Shown here: positions 1 to 9,560 of the stretch, one piece after another
Numbering within the stretch: the stretch's first letter is position 1
Layout: every line of letters starts with the position of its first letter
From: a bacterium
Lineage (GTDB): Bacteria; ARS69
Length of the DNA stretch: 55,635 bases
Direction: 5' to 3'
Assembly (NCBI GenBank): GCA_025774805.1
Contig: JALGZR010000007.1
Span: forward strand, 1-55,635
The notes under the pieces: generated by a model
Database searches by the model: none
The model's input: only the letters and a program-made list of their open reading frames with translations
Told to the model about the DNA's origin: nothing
Position numbers and translations under genes: made by a program

Positions 1-100
1 CACGCCGGTGGGGAGCAGGTCGGTCAGGGCGACGCCCGTGGCCCCGTCCGGACCGTTGTTCGTCAGGGCGACCGTGTAGGTGATCGTCCCGCCCTCGTCC
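1..100 (-). repeat. DUF11 unit, copy 2 of a 376-bp tandem repeat
   Basis: Nearly identical to 377-476 at the base level; offset is exactly 376 bases. Both copies encode the same DUF11 strand pair ([17 protein letters not shown]). The offset leaves a remainder of one on division by three, so the two copies lie in different reading frames. Confidence 0.85.
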
Positions 101-1684
101 GGGGTGCCGTCGTCGACCGTCTTCGTGACCGCAAGGTCGATTCCGCTCACCGTGATGTCGGCGGTGTCGGAGTCGTTCCCGGCGTTCGTGTCGGCCTGGT
201 CGGAGGCCGTGACGCTCGCGGTGTTCACGATCGTCTGGCCGGCCGTGCCGGCGTCCACCGTCGCCGTGATCGTCAGCGTGTCGGAGGCCGAGGCGGCCAC
301 CGAGCCGACCGTCCAGAGCCCGGAGACGTCGTCCGTCGTCGTAGGACCCCTGTGTGGTCGTGTCCGAGACGTAGGTCACGCCGGTGGGGAGGAGGTCGGT
401 CAGGGCGACGCCCGTGGCCCCGTCCGGACCGTTGTTCGTCAGGGCGACCGTGTAGGTGACCGTCCCGCCCTCGTCAGGAGTCGGATCATCGACAGATTTG
501 GCGACGGCCAGATCCGCTTCGAGCCCCGTCCCGAACTCGACGACAAACCAGCCGACGTCTGCTGACTCCGCCGTGCTGCTTCGGTCCATGGTGATCTGGG
601 TGGAGGACGAGAGATCCATCGAGACCGAGCCGACTCCGATGATGTCATCCTGATCATACGGAGACCTACCCATGTTCTGCCCTCCCACGGGCTGAACGGA
701 TGCGAACGCCACGGACCGGTCGAGATCGACGGCGCTGATGCTGACGGTCTTTTGGCCCACGCCTGTGGCGAAGTTCTCACTTCCTCTTTGAACAGAGGAG
801 CCGTCGTTGAGCTCGATGGCTTGCCAGGCGATCTCAGTGATCACGTCACTCGTCAGCGAACGGTCGATGGTAATCGTCGTAGAATCCGTGAGCTGCGCCC
901 GGAGCATCCTCGCGCCAACGTCCGCTCCACTGCCGGGGGATCTGAAACCAACCAGGACAAATGTCTTCGTCGGATCCATCGGGGGGCTGAGAGTTGCGGT
1001 CACCGAAGACACGCCTGTCCCCATGCTCGAGGTCGCGCCGGTCTGGACGTTGATCGCCGCTGGATCCAGGAACTCGATGACTTGCCACCGGATGACGTGT
1101 GACGCATTCGATTCTTCGGCTCGGAACTGGAGATTCGAGGTGCTCGTGAGTTGCCCGACGATCGGGTCATCCGAGCTCCATTCGTTGTCGGAGGCCGCCG
1201 GAGTCTTCGACCAGGTGACGAAGGCCTGGTCGACGGCTCCCACTGCCGTCGGGAGCGTCACGTCTATGACGGTCGAGTCTTGGCCGACTTCCCCACGTTG
1301 GACCCTGACTCCGCTCGCATACTCCACGACATACCACTGGATTCCTATCGTCGAGGTCGTATCCGTGACCCTCGTGAACTCGAGAGACGTCGGCGAGGCA
1401 ATCCTGCCTCCAAGCATCGAGCCTGAGGGCCGGTTGCTGTCGTGACGGGCGTTGAAGATGAGGAAGGCTTTTGTCGTGTCCACCGCCGTGATGGAGACCG
1501 TAACGGTACCGTTCCCCGAGCTCGAGGTCTGTCCGGATTGGACCGCTTTGATTACAGGAGGTTGCGCCTGAGCTGCTATGGGGAGTACCAGCAGAGTCGC
1601 GGCACAGAAGACCACCCGACTGATACGCGTGACGAGCCCGTTCTTCGGCAATCTCCGGGTGGAAGGAATCTCACGGGTTCCCAT
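1..1684 (-). CDS. secreted DUF11-repeat surface protein, 3' end outside window, apparent frameshift
   Basis: ATG at 1684 is preceded by an AGAGGA ribosome site about 9 nt upstream. The product starts with a signal peptide (hydrophobic core [18 protein letters not shown], cleavage expected after AQA). It continues with about three copies of a roughly 100-residue unit, recognisable by [24 protein letters not shown] and VGWFVVEF, each followed by a VQRG/VQTG-like stretch. Then come DUF11 units ([19 protein letters not shown]), a beta-sandwich repeat common in secreted and surface proteins. The frame stays open to the window edge, but DUF11 similarity jumps to another frame near 328-345, where two repeat units are 376 bp apart, not a multiple of three. 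Known for the family: extracellular, adhesive or structural roles. Inferred: surface protein. The frameshift could be a real decay step or an indel in a GAC run. Confidence 0.8.
   Translation of the reverse strand, partial: MGTREIPSTRRLPKNGLVTRISRVVFCAATLLVLPIAAQAQPPVIKAVQSGQTSSSGNGTVTVSITAVDTTKAFLIFNARHDSNRPSGSMLGGRIASPTSLEFTRVTDTTSTIGIQWYVVEYASGVRVQRGEVGQDSTVIDVTLPTAVGAVDQAFVTWSKTPAASDNEWSSDDPIVGQLTSTSNLQFRAEESNASHVIRWQVIEFLDPAAINVQTGATSSMGTGVSSVTATLSPPMDPTKTFVLVGFRSPGSGADVGARMLRAQLTDSTTITIDRSLTSDVITEIAWQAIELNDGSSVQRGSENFATGVGQKTVSISAVDLDRSVAFASVQPVGGQNMGRSPYDQDDIIGVGSVSMDLSSSTQITMDRSSTAESADVGWFVVEFGTGLEADLAVAKSVDDPTPDEGGTVTYTVALTNNGPDGATGVALTDLLPTGVTYVSDTTTQGSYDDGRRLRALDGRLGGRLGLRHADDHGDGGRRHGRPDDREHRERHGLRPGRHERRERLRHRRHHGERNRPCGHEDGRRRHPGRGRDDHLHGRPDEQRSGRGHGRRPDRPAPHRR
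377..476 (-). repeat. DUF11 unit, copy 1 of a 376-bp tandem repeat
   Basis: This copy is in frame with the signal peptide at 1684. Only a few bases differ from 1-100. The near identity suggests recent duplication, or gene conversion, inside the surface protein gene. Confidence 0.85.
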
Positions 1685-2455
1685 TGCTCTGGTCCTCTTG
1701 CGTTCAAGTGATAGGGTGGTCTTTGCTTGTCGGATCCGGTCGGCGATCCGTCGATTCGCCTGGAGAAGGAGCTGCAAATCGGCGGGGCCCGGAGTTCGCG
1801 GATCCTCGCATGGGTACAGGCATCAAACGAATGTCCACGTAGCTCCCGGAGCCGCCCGGCTGGCACTGAAAGGAGAGCCCCGCAACGACACCCAAGAGGT
1901 CCGCGCCGTCCGAGGCTGAGATGCCAAACGCACGTACAGAACGATACCACAAATGGAGGGTCACTTTGAGGAGTCGCGGGCATCGGTGGAACCATTTGCA
2001 TCCGCTTCAGGTACTGCTCTTCCTTGACAAGGGATCCCGAGATTTGCATCGAGTGATCGATCCTCACGGATTGTGCAACGAATTACCGTGCGATTTGTCA
2101 TGATCCCGAGGCAATGAGGTGGAACTCGAGCTCGGAAACAGTAGCCCCGATGATGAGACAGGAGTGCAGCAGTTCTGTACGGTTCAAAGGCCTTCTGGGG
2201 GGCTTGACCTCTCGATGACAGAGCACTTGGCCCCTACTTGTTGTGGCCTTGGACGGTAGAGGGAATGGGCAAGTGAGTCTTCTAGGAGATCGGCGTCCCT
2301 CGTTCGTCGGGAAAGAGGTCCTGCTCGGGCTTATCACGGCCCCCCGGGCAGCGAAGCTCGATCCGTTCGAGGCCATTCTCTACCAGTGAAGGGTCCGGGA
2401 GCCGTGCGGCCCCCGGACTCGGAGAACGGTGATCTGCGATCCGGCCCGGTCGCAG
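1685..2455. other. gene-poor stretch upstream of the DUF11 gene
   Basis: About 770 bases in which I see no convincing gene. The open frames here have no family likeness, no good ribosome site and atypical composition, with more Cys, Ser and His codons than the neighbours. The leader of the DUF11 gene runs through the first bases. The rest may be decayed coding DNA, given the gene fragments on its right. Confidence 0.5.
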
Positions 2456-2662
2456 ACGCACGATCTTACGCGTGGATTGGAAGGCCCCGGGGTCCAGGCG
2501 GACGAAGTACACGCCCGCGGCGACCCGAAGGCCGTGTGTGTCCCGACCATCCGAGACCGAGACGTGTCGGCCCGAAACCACCGTGTCCCGATACAGGATC
2601 TTCACGAGCCGACGGGTGACGTCGTAGACCACGAGGAGGGTTGGTGAAACGTGAAAACCCAC
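2456..2662 (-). pseudogene. orphan FlgD-like C-terminal tail fragment
   Basis: The minus frame encodes VVYDVTRRLVKILYRD, then DGRD, then VAAGVYFVRLDPG and STRKIVRLR. This is the FlgD-Ig-like tail found at the C-terminus of many secreted proteins in FCB bacteria. Nothing recognisable precedes it, and the frame reads through beyond the usual end at RLR to 2282. It sits just downstream of the M28 peptidase, which carries its own complete tail, so this is a second, orphan copy. Most likely it is the remnant of a deleted secreted protein or of a duplicated tail. The likeness is clear; the history is inferred. Confidence 0.7.
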
Positions 2663-2727
2663 GGGCGATCATGAGAGGATGCGAGAAATGCCGAATGTCG
2701 TGTGGTCTCGGCCGGCCGGACTGGGGC

Positions 2728-4413
2728 TCACCGGAGGCGGATCATCCGCCGGGTCCGCGAGCCCTCGTCGGTCTCCAACCGCATCCAATAGACGCCCGAC
2801 GCCGCGGTGCGACCCCGATCGTCGCGGCCGAACCACACGACCTCGTGCGAGCCCACGTCCGCGGGCCCCGTGAAAAGGGTCCTCACGCGCCGACCGGACA
2901 CGTCGTGGATGGAAAGCCTCACGTGCTGGGGAATCGGCAGATCGAATCGCAACGTCGTCGAACCGCGACTCGGGTTCGGCTGGGCGGGGTGGAGCTGAAG
3001 GGCGGGGGCGGAGGCCAAGATCGGCGCGTCCACGACCCTCACGGGAATCGCCAGATGGGCGATGGTGGCCACCGCGGCCTTCGTAACGTGGGTCGGGTAT
3101 TCCGTGGGATACCGCTCGATCCGGTCATCCGACGTATGGTACCAGGGGCAGAAATCGCCTCCCCACGCGTACTCTTCGATTCCGAGGATCGCCTCGTACC
3201 CCCACGACCAGAACGACGCGTGATCGGACGCTCCCAGGGGCTGGTTGACGATGATCGGTTCGAGGTCGTCAGGTAGATACTGAGCGGCCGCATCCTGCAG
3301 AATCTCTGCGAGCGGGTGGGAGACATCGTTCGTGTAGATGATCAGATCGGGAGGGGCTGGATCGGTTCCGCGGTAGGCGATCATGTCGAGGTTGACGCAA
3401 CCCATCACGTTCTCGCCTTGCCCGTGGATGTGCTCGACGTATTGCGACGATCCGACGAGACCCTGCTCCTCGCCGTTGAATGCCGCGAACTTGATGGTGC
3501 GCCGGAATCGATGCTGACTGAGCACACGTGCCGCCTCGAGAAGAGCCGCCGTCCCGCTCCCATCGTCGTCGGCGCCGGGCGCGCTGACGTACGGATACTC
3601 GCTGGTGGAGTCGAAGTGCCCCGTCAGGTATACGACCCTCGCCGGGTTCACCTCACCGGGAAGAGTGGCGATCACGTTCTTTCTCAATCCCGACTGCTCG
3701 TGCTCGAAGAACTCGACCTGCAAACCGTACGAGGCGAACACGTCGTACATCCATACCGCAGCCGCGTCATTCGCCGCCGTGAACGTGTACCGGGTCTCGA
3801 AGTCGTCGAGAGATTGCCAGACCGAGGTGTAGTTCACCTCCTCGATCTCGTTCACCATGACACCCACCTCGGGGGCGAACTCCGTGGTGAAGAGGTGGTA
3901 CCCCACTCTCTCCGCGTGTGGCACGGGCCAGGGCTTCGAAGCCCGGGTGATTCGCTGCAGTCCCTCGAGTCCCCGGGGGCCGCGAGTCTCCAAACGCGCC
4001 ATGTGTGGAGGGGCCCCGGGGGTCCACAGAAGGGTCGTGTGGCCCTTGCGATGAAGGACCTCGGCCGGGGCCTCGAATCGAGCGGTGAGGGCATCCTCGG
4101 AGAGGAAGAGATAGTAGGAGCCAATCGAGCGCATCGGGCCGATCTCTACGCACGGCCCACCCGGTCGAAGATCCGGAGGCAGGGTCACGACGGCGAAGTC
4201 CTCGTTGTGCGCGAGCAGTCGCCCTCCCGCGTGGAGCGGCTTCAAGAGAGAGGGCGAGGGTCGGTCCCAGGACACGACCGTCAGGATCCTGTCGCCGGGG
4301 CTCTCGGCCAACGTGGGGAGAGAGAGAAGAGGAAGGAGGACGAAGGGGACTCCGGCGAGAAGGGCGCGGAGGGCCCCAAGACGGCCTGCACTCCCTCGCG
4401 TATCGATCGACAT
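2728..4413 (-). CDS. secreted M28-family metallopeptidase with FlgD-like tail
   Basis: 561 residues from ATG 4413, chosen because a GGGGGAG ribosome site lies about 7 nt upstream and a signal peptide follows directly (RALLAGVPFVLLPLLSLPTLA). The middle is an M28 (aminopeptidase Y/Q-like) domain with the expected two-zinc ligands in order: His/Asp in TGHFDS, Asp in GADDDGSG, Glu-Glu in NGEEQG, Asp in NLDM, His in YHTSDD. The C-terminal 80 or so residues have the PNPSRGSTTLRFDLP linker and the SGRRVRTL...GVYWMRL FlgD-like domain. Expected role: hydrolysis of peptides outside the cytoplasm, with the tail serving export or surface attachment. An in-frame start 18 codons earlier lacks a comparable ribosome site. 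Specificity cannot be read from the sequence. Confidence 0.93.
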   Translation of the reverse strand: MSIDTRGSAGRLGALRALLAGVPFVLLPLLSLPTLAESPGDRILTVVSWDRPSPSLLKPLHAGGRLLAHNEDFAVVTLPPDLRPGGPCVEIGPMRSIGSYYLFLSEDALTARFEAPAEVLHRKGHTTLLWTPGAPPHMARLETRGPRGLEGLQRITRASKPWPVPHAERVGYHLFTTEFAPEVGVMVNEIEEVNYTSVWQSLDDFETRYTFTAANDAAAVWMYDVFASYGLQVEFFEHEQSGLRKNVIATLPGEVNPARVVYLTGHFDSTSEYPYVSAPGADDDGSGTAALLEAARVLSQHRFRRTIKFAAFNGEEQGLVGSSQYVEHIHGQGENVMGCVNLDMIAYRGTDPAPPDLIIYTNDVSHPLAEILQDAAAQYLPDDLEPIIVNQPLGASDHASFWSWGYEAILGIEEYAWGGDFCPWYHTSDDRIERYPTEYPTHVTKAAVATIAHLAIPVRVVDAPILASAPALQLHPAQPNPSRGSTTLRFDLPIPQHVRLSIHDVSGRRVRTLFTGPADVGSHEVVWFGRDDRGRTAASGVYWMRLETDEGSRTRRMIRLR

Positions 4414-4716
4414 GATGCTCCCCCTGCTTCCGGCCACGAACGGGCTACCGAATCGCTCCGATTCCACGATCTTGGACTCTCCTCCCGAAACGGCTGATTG
4501 AACAGTACCAGCTCGCAGATCGTGCTCACACCAGCAGGATCCGGATCTCTCGATCAGGAACTCCGACCCCCCCGAATGACCCTCTATGTGCTTTCGTTTC
4601 CGTTCCGCGCGGCTCCTCTCCGCAAGTCAGGGGGAGAGAATTGCGCATCCCGGGTCTGGTCGGGCCCAAGGGAATCTCGAATCCCAACCTGTTTAGAAAC
4701 AATCCTTTAACCCGGA

Positions 4717-5283
4717 CTATTCATGAAGGGCCGCCTTCTCCGTCGCCGACGCCCTTCCCTTCGAGCCGCTCCAGCCGCCGGCCGGCCGGTCGCATTCATA
4801 CATCGTATCCGTGCAGAAGATCGGGTCGACCTCCACGCCGGTCTCGACATATTCCCGGAACAGGCGCCGGGCGTCGTCCAGTCTCCCTTCGAGCCGAAAG
4901 ACCTCACCGGCGTAGTAGACGCTCTCGCAGAGCTGCCGGAGATCGGAGGGATCGCCGGAATCGACGAGCTCTTCGGGGCTGATCTCTCCTGCCGGGCAGG
5001 CGAAGATTCGCTCGAGCCCGGGATCGTTCCGGACGGTGCGACGGGATTCCTCCAGCTCGGCTGCGGCCTCGCTCTCGCGACCGAGCTCGCGCAGGATCAG
5101 AATCCCTCGGGCGCTGCCGTAGGTGGCGTGTGTCAGCAGCTCGCACGCCTTCCGGTAGTCCGCGACGGCGTCCTCCCGCCGGCCCAGTATCCAGAGGGGC
5201 GTTCCGCGGTGGTGGTACAGCCACGCGGACGGGAAGATGTCGGACGACCGGGACGGGGGCGGGGTCGCGGTGGGACCGGGGGT
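4717..5283 (-). pseudogene. TPR-protein C-terminal fragment lacking a start
   Basis: The minus frame between an in-frame TAG at 5284-5286 and the stop at 4717 encodes a good helical TPR-like sequence: AWLYHHRGTPLWILGRREDA, ADYRKACELL, LILRELGRESEAAAELEES, GEVFRLEGRLDDARRLFREY. It ends after KAALHE. There is no ATG, GTG or TTG near its beginning; the first residues are a Pro-rich run fused to the mirror image of a FlgD tail on the other strand. This looks like the C-terminal half of a TPR protein cut by a rearrangement around 5230-5285. Coding quality is high, so the cut may be recent. Confidence 0.72.
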
Positions 5284-5349
5284 CTACTCCGTGCGGCTGG
5301 AGTCCGGAACGTTCGACACCTCGAGAAAGGTGGTGCGGACCGAATTGCA
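5232..5349 (+). pseudogene. second orphan FlgD-like tail, plus strand
   Basis: Plus frame: SDDRDGGG, then VAVGPGVYSVRLESG and FDTSRKVVRTE, matching the last strands of the FlgD-Ig-like tail. No upstream domain is joined to it; instead it abuts, head to head, the start-less TPR fragment on the minus strand. It marks a recombination junction, probably the end of a lost secreted protein. Confidence 0.62.
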
Positions 5350-5591
5350 TGCGATGACCCGGTCAACTCGCGGCGGGGAGAGAGGCCCGGTGTCCCGTTG
5401 GTCGCCGGGTCCCTCCTTTTGTTGGGATTGCGATCCGGGACCCAAGACTCCAGAATGGTCGAGCTCGGCGAGGATCGTCCTTCCCGGAGAGCCCGGGGCG
5501 GTTCAGTGGCGCATCCCCTGCACTTTCGGCGTGAGCCGAATGGAAGCAACTGACCTGCACACGCAAACCTGTGAAGGAAGGTGATGTCGCG

Positions 5592-7475
5592 ATGCCTCGA
5601 CGCAAACGAGTGTACAAAAGAAGTGTGGTTCCAGATCGACTCGACCTGCGTGACAGACCCTATCGTCCGAGCATCTCGGAGGCACCGAAGCCCAACCTCG
5701 ATTCTCTGAGCGGGATGCGGTTCGATCCCCTGGACCAGGGTGCAACGAACGCCTGTACCGGATTCGCTCTCGCCCAGGTCGTCAACTTTCTTCAACGCAC
5801 CTCGAACCGAAGGTCGCGCGCCCGGGTGTCACCGTACATGCTGTATTCGATGGCGCGGCGCTACGACGAGTTCCCAGGATCGAAGAAGGACTCGGGCTCG
5901 AGTATCAGAGGCGCGCTGAAGGGTTGGTACAGACATGGGGCTTGCAGGGATTCGCTGTGGCCGACACTCGATATGCCACCACCCCGGGAAGATCCCAAGC
6001 GAGATTGGTGGCAAGACGCTGCCAAGCGACCTCTGGGCGCATACTACCGGGTAGATACGCGTTCGGTCACGGACATGCACGTCGCTCTGAACGAAGTCGG
6101 GGTTGCGTACGCCAGTGCTGTCTGTCACAGCGGCTGGGACAAGGGGTTCACGCTGACCGCTCGCCAGAGGAGAGGATGGCAGATCACGCCCCGAGAGGCG
6201 TCTCCGAGTGACGGAGGTCACGCGTTCGTCATCTTTGGCTACACCTCGGATGGCTTCCGGATCCTGAACTCATGGGGACCGGACTGGGGCGAGGATGGAG
6301 TCGCAATCCTGAGCTACGAGGATTGGCTGGCGAATGCGATGGATTGCTGGGTGGCGCAGATGGGTGTCGTCACGGAAGAGCACAAGGACATAGCCGGGAC
6401 GCTCTCTCTGCGAAAGAAGAGGGGCAGGGTCGTGCTTGCCAGCGAGCGAACTCTCCGGAATCGGGAGATCTCTCCGTTCATCGTCAACATGGAGAACAAC
6501 GGCGAGCTGAGCACGAGCGGCGAGTTTCGCACCCAACGGTCGGATCTGGAGGCGCTCTTCAAGATCCACCTGAAGAAAGCGCGCGCGGATTGGAAGGTAA
6601 CCAAGGGACGTATCGACGTCGCTCTCTATGCCCACGGAGGATTGACCGGTGAGGACGCCGCAGCGAGCACGGCGGCCGAGTGGATCCCTGCGCTTTACGA
6701 CGCCAAGATCTTCCCGATCTTCCTCATGTGGGAGACGGATCTCATATCGACGCTCGAGAATCGCTTGGCGGATTTCGTGCATGGCGAACCACGCCGCACC
6801 GGCGGCCCGTTCGACTCTCTGCTCAAGTTCTGGAATGAACGTTTGGAGCAGGGACTGGCGGCACCCGGCTCAATGATCTGGGGGGAGATGAAACAGAACG
6901 CGCGAGCGATCAGCGAGAACGAGACAAGCGGGGGACGATTGCTCTATCAAGTGAGCCAGGAGCTGGCGGCTCTGGATCCGAAAAACGCACGACTTCACCT
7001 GATTGGCCATTCGGCGGGATCGATCGTACACTGTTACCTGATCCATGCACTGGCCCCGCTCGGATGGACGTTCCAGACCGTCAATTTCATGGCGCCGGCC
7101 GCGACGGTCGACCTCTTCAGGGGCAAGGTACTGAAGCACCTTCGTTCCGGTGTGGTGCGGAATTACCATCACTTCCAACTTCGAGACGATATCGAGCAGC
7201 AGGATCCGACATGTCGGCCGATACTCGGGTATGGAAGATCACTGCTCTATCTCGTCTCCGAGTCCTTCGAAGGCGGGCGGACAACCCCGATTCTCGGGAT
7301 GGAGAGGCACTTTGCGAAGGAACGAGCGCGCTGGGGGAAGGGACTCCCGGTCAGATCGTGGTCGGCGCCGATGGACCGGACGGAGAGTGCCACACACGGG
7401 GGCTTTGACAACGATCCGGTGACGAGGAGCACGATTCTCAAGTTGATCAAGGGGAGGCTGCGAGCGTCACGATAG
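5592..7475 (+). CDS. papain-like (C1) protease fused to an alpha/beta hydrolase
   Basis: 627 residues from ATG 5592, with AGGAAGG about 12 nt upstream; an in-frame GTG at 5571 is the alternative. The N-terminal half is a C1-type cysteine peptidase with all four expected residues: Gln49 in DQGATNAC, Cys55, His210 in GGHAFVIFGY, Asn226 in ILNSWGPDWG. The C-terminal half is an alpha/beta-hydrolase: ALYAHGGLTGEDAA (His348, oxyanion region) and LIGHSAGS with nucleophile Ser474; a late His is expected but not placed. There is no signal peptide or membrane segment, so it probably acts in the cytoplasm. The pairing of a protease with a serine hydrolase in one chain is unusual and resembles effector proteins more than housekeeping enzymes. 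Function is unknown; toxin, defence effector or maturation enzyme are all possible. It lies alone beside tRNA-Arg. Confidence 0.85.
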   Translation: MPRRKRVYKRSVVPDRLDLRDRPYRPSISEAPKPNLDSLSGMRFDPLDQGATNACTGFALAQVVNFLQRTSNRRSRARVSPYMLYSMARRYDEFPGSKKDSGSSIRGALKGWYRHGACRDSLWPTLDMPPPREDPKRDWWQDAAKRPLGAYYRVDTRSVTDMHVALNEVGVAYASAVCHSGWDKGFTLTARQRRGWQITPREASPSDGGHAFVIFGYTSDGFRILNSWGPDWGEDGVAILSYEDWLANAMDCWVAQMGVVTEEHKDIAGTLSLRKKRGRVVLASERTLRNREISPFIVNMENNGELSTSGEFRTQRSDLEALFKIHLKKARADWKVTKGRIDVALYAHGGLTGEDAAASTAAEWIPALYDAKIFPIFLMWETDLISTLENRLADFVHGEPRRTGGPFDSLLKFWNERLEQGLAAPGSMIWGEMKQNARAISENETSGGRLLYQVSQELAALDPKNARLHLIGHSAGSIVHCYLIHALAPLGWTFQTVNFMAPAATVDLFRGKVLKHLRSGVVRNYHHFQLRDDIEQQDPTCRPILGYGRSLLYLVSESFEGGRTTPILGMERHFAKERARWGKGLPVRSWSAPMDRTESATHGGFDNDPVTRSTILKLIKGRLRASR

Positions 7476-7570
7476 GGTCTACGCGATCCTCTTCGACGAG
7501 AGGTTCCGGTAGAGGAGGCGTGCCCGCCCCCGGCAATGCCGTGGTTCAATGGTCCGGGTGCTCTACGGGA

Positions 7571-7599
7571 TTGTCCCCTTGGGGTGGAACTTGTATCCT
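7571..7599 (+). promoter_or_regulatory. sigma-70-like promoter of tRNA-Arg
   Basis: TTGTCC at 7571-7576, a 17-base spacer, then TATCCT at 7594-7599. The expected start point falls around 7605, some 15 bases before the mature tRNA. Spacing is ideal and each box keeps four of six consensus bases. Confidence 0.5.
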
Positions 7600-7621
7600 C
7601 CCTTTCCGCAAACTCTTCCGC

Positions 7622-7695
7622 GCCCCCGTAGCTCAGGTGGATAGAGCAACGGTTTCCTAAACCGTGTGCCGGGTGTTCGAGTCACCCCGGGGGCG
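7622..7695 (+). tRNA. tRNA-Arg, anticodon CCU
   Basis: A full cloverleaf can be drawn. Acceptor GCCCCCG (7622-7628) pairs with CGGGGGC (7688-7694), with discriminator G at 7695. TA linker; D stem GCTC/GAGC with loop AGGTGGATA; anticodon stem ACGGT/ACCGT with loop TTCCTAA, giving anticodon CCT (reads AGG). Five-base variable region GTGCC; T stem GGGTG/CACCC with loop TTCGAGT. CCA is not encoded. It stands alone between the protease-hydrolase gene and a convergent kinase gene, a typical position for integration of mobile DNA. Confidence 0.96.
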
Positions 7696-7807
7696 CCCCT
7701 TCTGTGCACGATGCGGATGGGGGTGCGGCCAGTCCAGGTCCACATCCGTAGCCTGATGGCTCGCAGATGTTACGAGCCTTGGGGACGGACAGGCGCCAGT
7801 GTCGGCG

Positions 7808-9508
7808 CTACTCCAGAAGCGACGCGATCACCTTCCGGAGGTTCGCTGCGTTCTTCCCATAGTCCCACAGTTTCAGCGGATTCACGAGATCGCTCTCCAC
7901 TCGAACCGAGTAGCGGTCTTGGTCGGTTGCCCGGACCTGGAACCGGATGCGTTCGCCGGCACTCTTCATGCTCATCGCGGTCCGTGCGTGAATCGACCCC
8001 TCGCTCAGATCGAGATCTGTGACGTGAGCACCGAGCTGCGAGATCGCCTGTGAACACCGCGCGAGAATCTGGGCGAAGCTTCCCTCTAGTTCGATTGCGG
8101 TCTCCTTGTGCGTTCTCGTCCGGCCCTGTGTGCGGAAACGGCGAAGGTAGACAAAGTGAGCGAGGAACCAAACCGCCCAGAACGCAGTGAAGAGAACCCA
8201 GCCAAACTGGGCTGTACCCCCTTTGGTGCGCCACACCCACCACGACGAAACAGCGCCCACCAGGGACACCATGCCGAGGAACAGCATGAACCACCAAAGC
8301 AAAGTCCATCGCGATTCGGACTCCGGGGAACGGCTGAACCGGACGAGCGCTACTCCGCGAACGGAAGTCTCCTTCTCGCGTCGGCGCTCGATCCACCGCA
8401 CCGCGGGGCTGGCTGCGCAGATGAGCAGACCTAGGAGCCCCAGCGGGATCGCCGCCTGCCAGGCGGGGTCAGCCACCATGAAGGTCAGGGCAGCAATGAC
8501 CAGTGTGGTTCCGGCCCAGAACGTCCATACGTGCGCGCTCGAACGGCGGACTCCGAGAGTCGCAAACGAGGAGTCCTCACGTCGTACCTCAAAGCGAGAT
8601 CTCGCCTCACTTGCAGGAGAGAGAACGAGCTCATCTCGAACCTCATTAGCCGTTGAACATCGGTCCTCCGGATCTTTCTCGAGCAGATGCTCGATGACCG
8701 TCGCAAGCGGCGCGGGAACCTGGGGATTGAGGTGAATGATAGGCTTCGGGGAGCCGTGCAGGATGGCCTCGAAGATGGACCCGATCGACTTGCCGGTGAA
8801 CGGCTGCCGCCCGGTCGCGGCCTCGTATAGAACCACTCCGAGCGCAAAGAGATCAGATCGTACATCCAGCTCCTCGCCTCGCACCTGCTCCGGAGACATG
8901 TACGCAACGGTTCCGACCGTGGACCCCGATTGCGTGAGCGAGCGTTCTAGCGTGGGGGAGTTCGAGAGCGCGATGGTGGAGTCGTCCTTGACCGCTCGGG
9001 ACAAGCTCTTCGCCAGTCCGAAGTCCAGCAGCTTCACCCGCCCTTTCGCCAGAGCAACCACGTTCGCGGGCTTGAGATCCCGGTGGAGAATCCCCTTCGA
9101 GTGCGCCTCCCGGAGGGCGTCCGCCAGCTGGTGTGCGACGCTCAGGAGTGCCTCCGGGTCAAGTGGCCCGTCAGCGATCACTTCGCGCAGCGTGCGGCCT
9201 TCCAGGTACTCCATCGCGAAGAAGGGGCGCCCCTCGAACGTGCCGGTCTCGAAGATCGTACAGATGTGCGGGTGATTGAGAGCCGCAATTGCCCGGGCCT
9301 CTCGAAGAAATCTCTCGCTCGCGGTTGGATCGCCGGATAGCTTCTTCGAGAGGAATTTCAGCGCGACGGTGCGGCCGAGCTTGGAGTCTTCACCTTTGTA
9401 GACGGTCCCCATTCCACCTTCGCCGAGCTTCTCGACGATTCGGAAATGGGCGACTGTGGCTCCGATAGGGTGATCGGGTGTGCTGGCGGGTCCCTCGCCT
9501 TCGACCAT
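7808..9508 (-). CDS. membrane Ser/Thr protein kinase (PknB-like) with four C-terminal membrane segments
   Basis: 566 residues. The N-terminal Hanks-type kinase domain (about 20-290) is complete: Gly loop GEGGMG 29-34, Lys51 in VALK, HRDLKPAN 142-149, DFG 162-164, and an activation segment rich in Ser/Thr ending in AYMSPEQ. After a short linker there are four hydrophobic segments (near 330-347, 352-366, 400-423, 432-452), then a roughly 90-residue soluble C-terminal domain I do not recognise. The catalytic domain and the tail are both expected in the cytoplasm. Membrane kinases usually carry a single segment and an external sensor; four segments with almost no external part is different. No clear ribosome site precedes ATG 9508. 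A 117-bp repeat element lies just upstream. Confidence 0.92.
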   Translation of the reverse strand: MVEGEGPASTPDHPIGATVAHFRIVEKLGEGGMGTVYKGEDSKLGRTVALKFLSKKLSGDPTASERFLREARAIAALNHPHICTIFETGTFEGRPFFAMEYLEGRTLREVIADGPLDPEALLSVAHQLADALREAHSKGILHRDLKPANVVALAKGRVKLLDFGLAKSLSRAVKDDSTIALSNSPTLERSLTQSGSTVGTVAYMSPEQVRGEELDVRSDLFALGVVLYEAATGRQPFTGKSIGSIFEAILHGSPKPIIHLNPQVPAPLATVIEHLLEKDPEDRCSTANEVRDELVLSPASEARSRFEVRREDSSFATLGVRRSSAHVWTFWAGTTLVIAALTFMVADPAWQAAIPLGLLGLLICAASPAVRWIERRREKETSVRGVALVRFSRSPESESRWTLLWWFMLFLGMVSLVGAVSSWWVWRTKGGTAQFGWVLFTAFWAVWFLAHFVYLRRFRTQGRTRTHKETAIELEGSFAQILARCSQAISQLGAHVTDLDLSEGSIHARTAMSMKSAGERIRFQVRATDQDRYSVRVESDLVNPLKLWDYGKNAANLRKVIASLLE

Positions 9509-9560
9509 GCTTGGAGGGTAGCGGAGATGGGGGTGGGGGCGCCAGTTTCGGCTACGCTGC

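Noticed and set aside
1576-2067. 163-codon minus-strand open frame
   Set aside because: Overlaps the signal peptide of the DUF11 gene in another frame and has random-looking composition.
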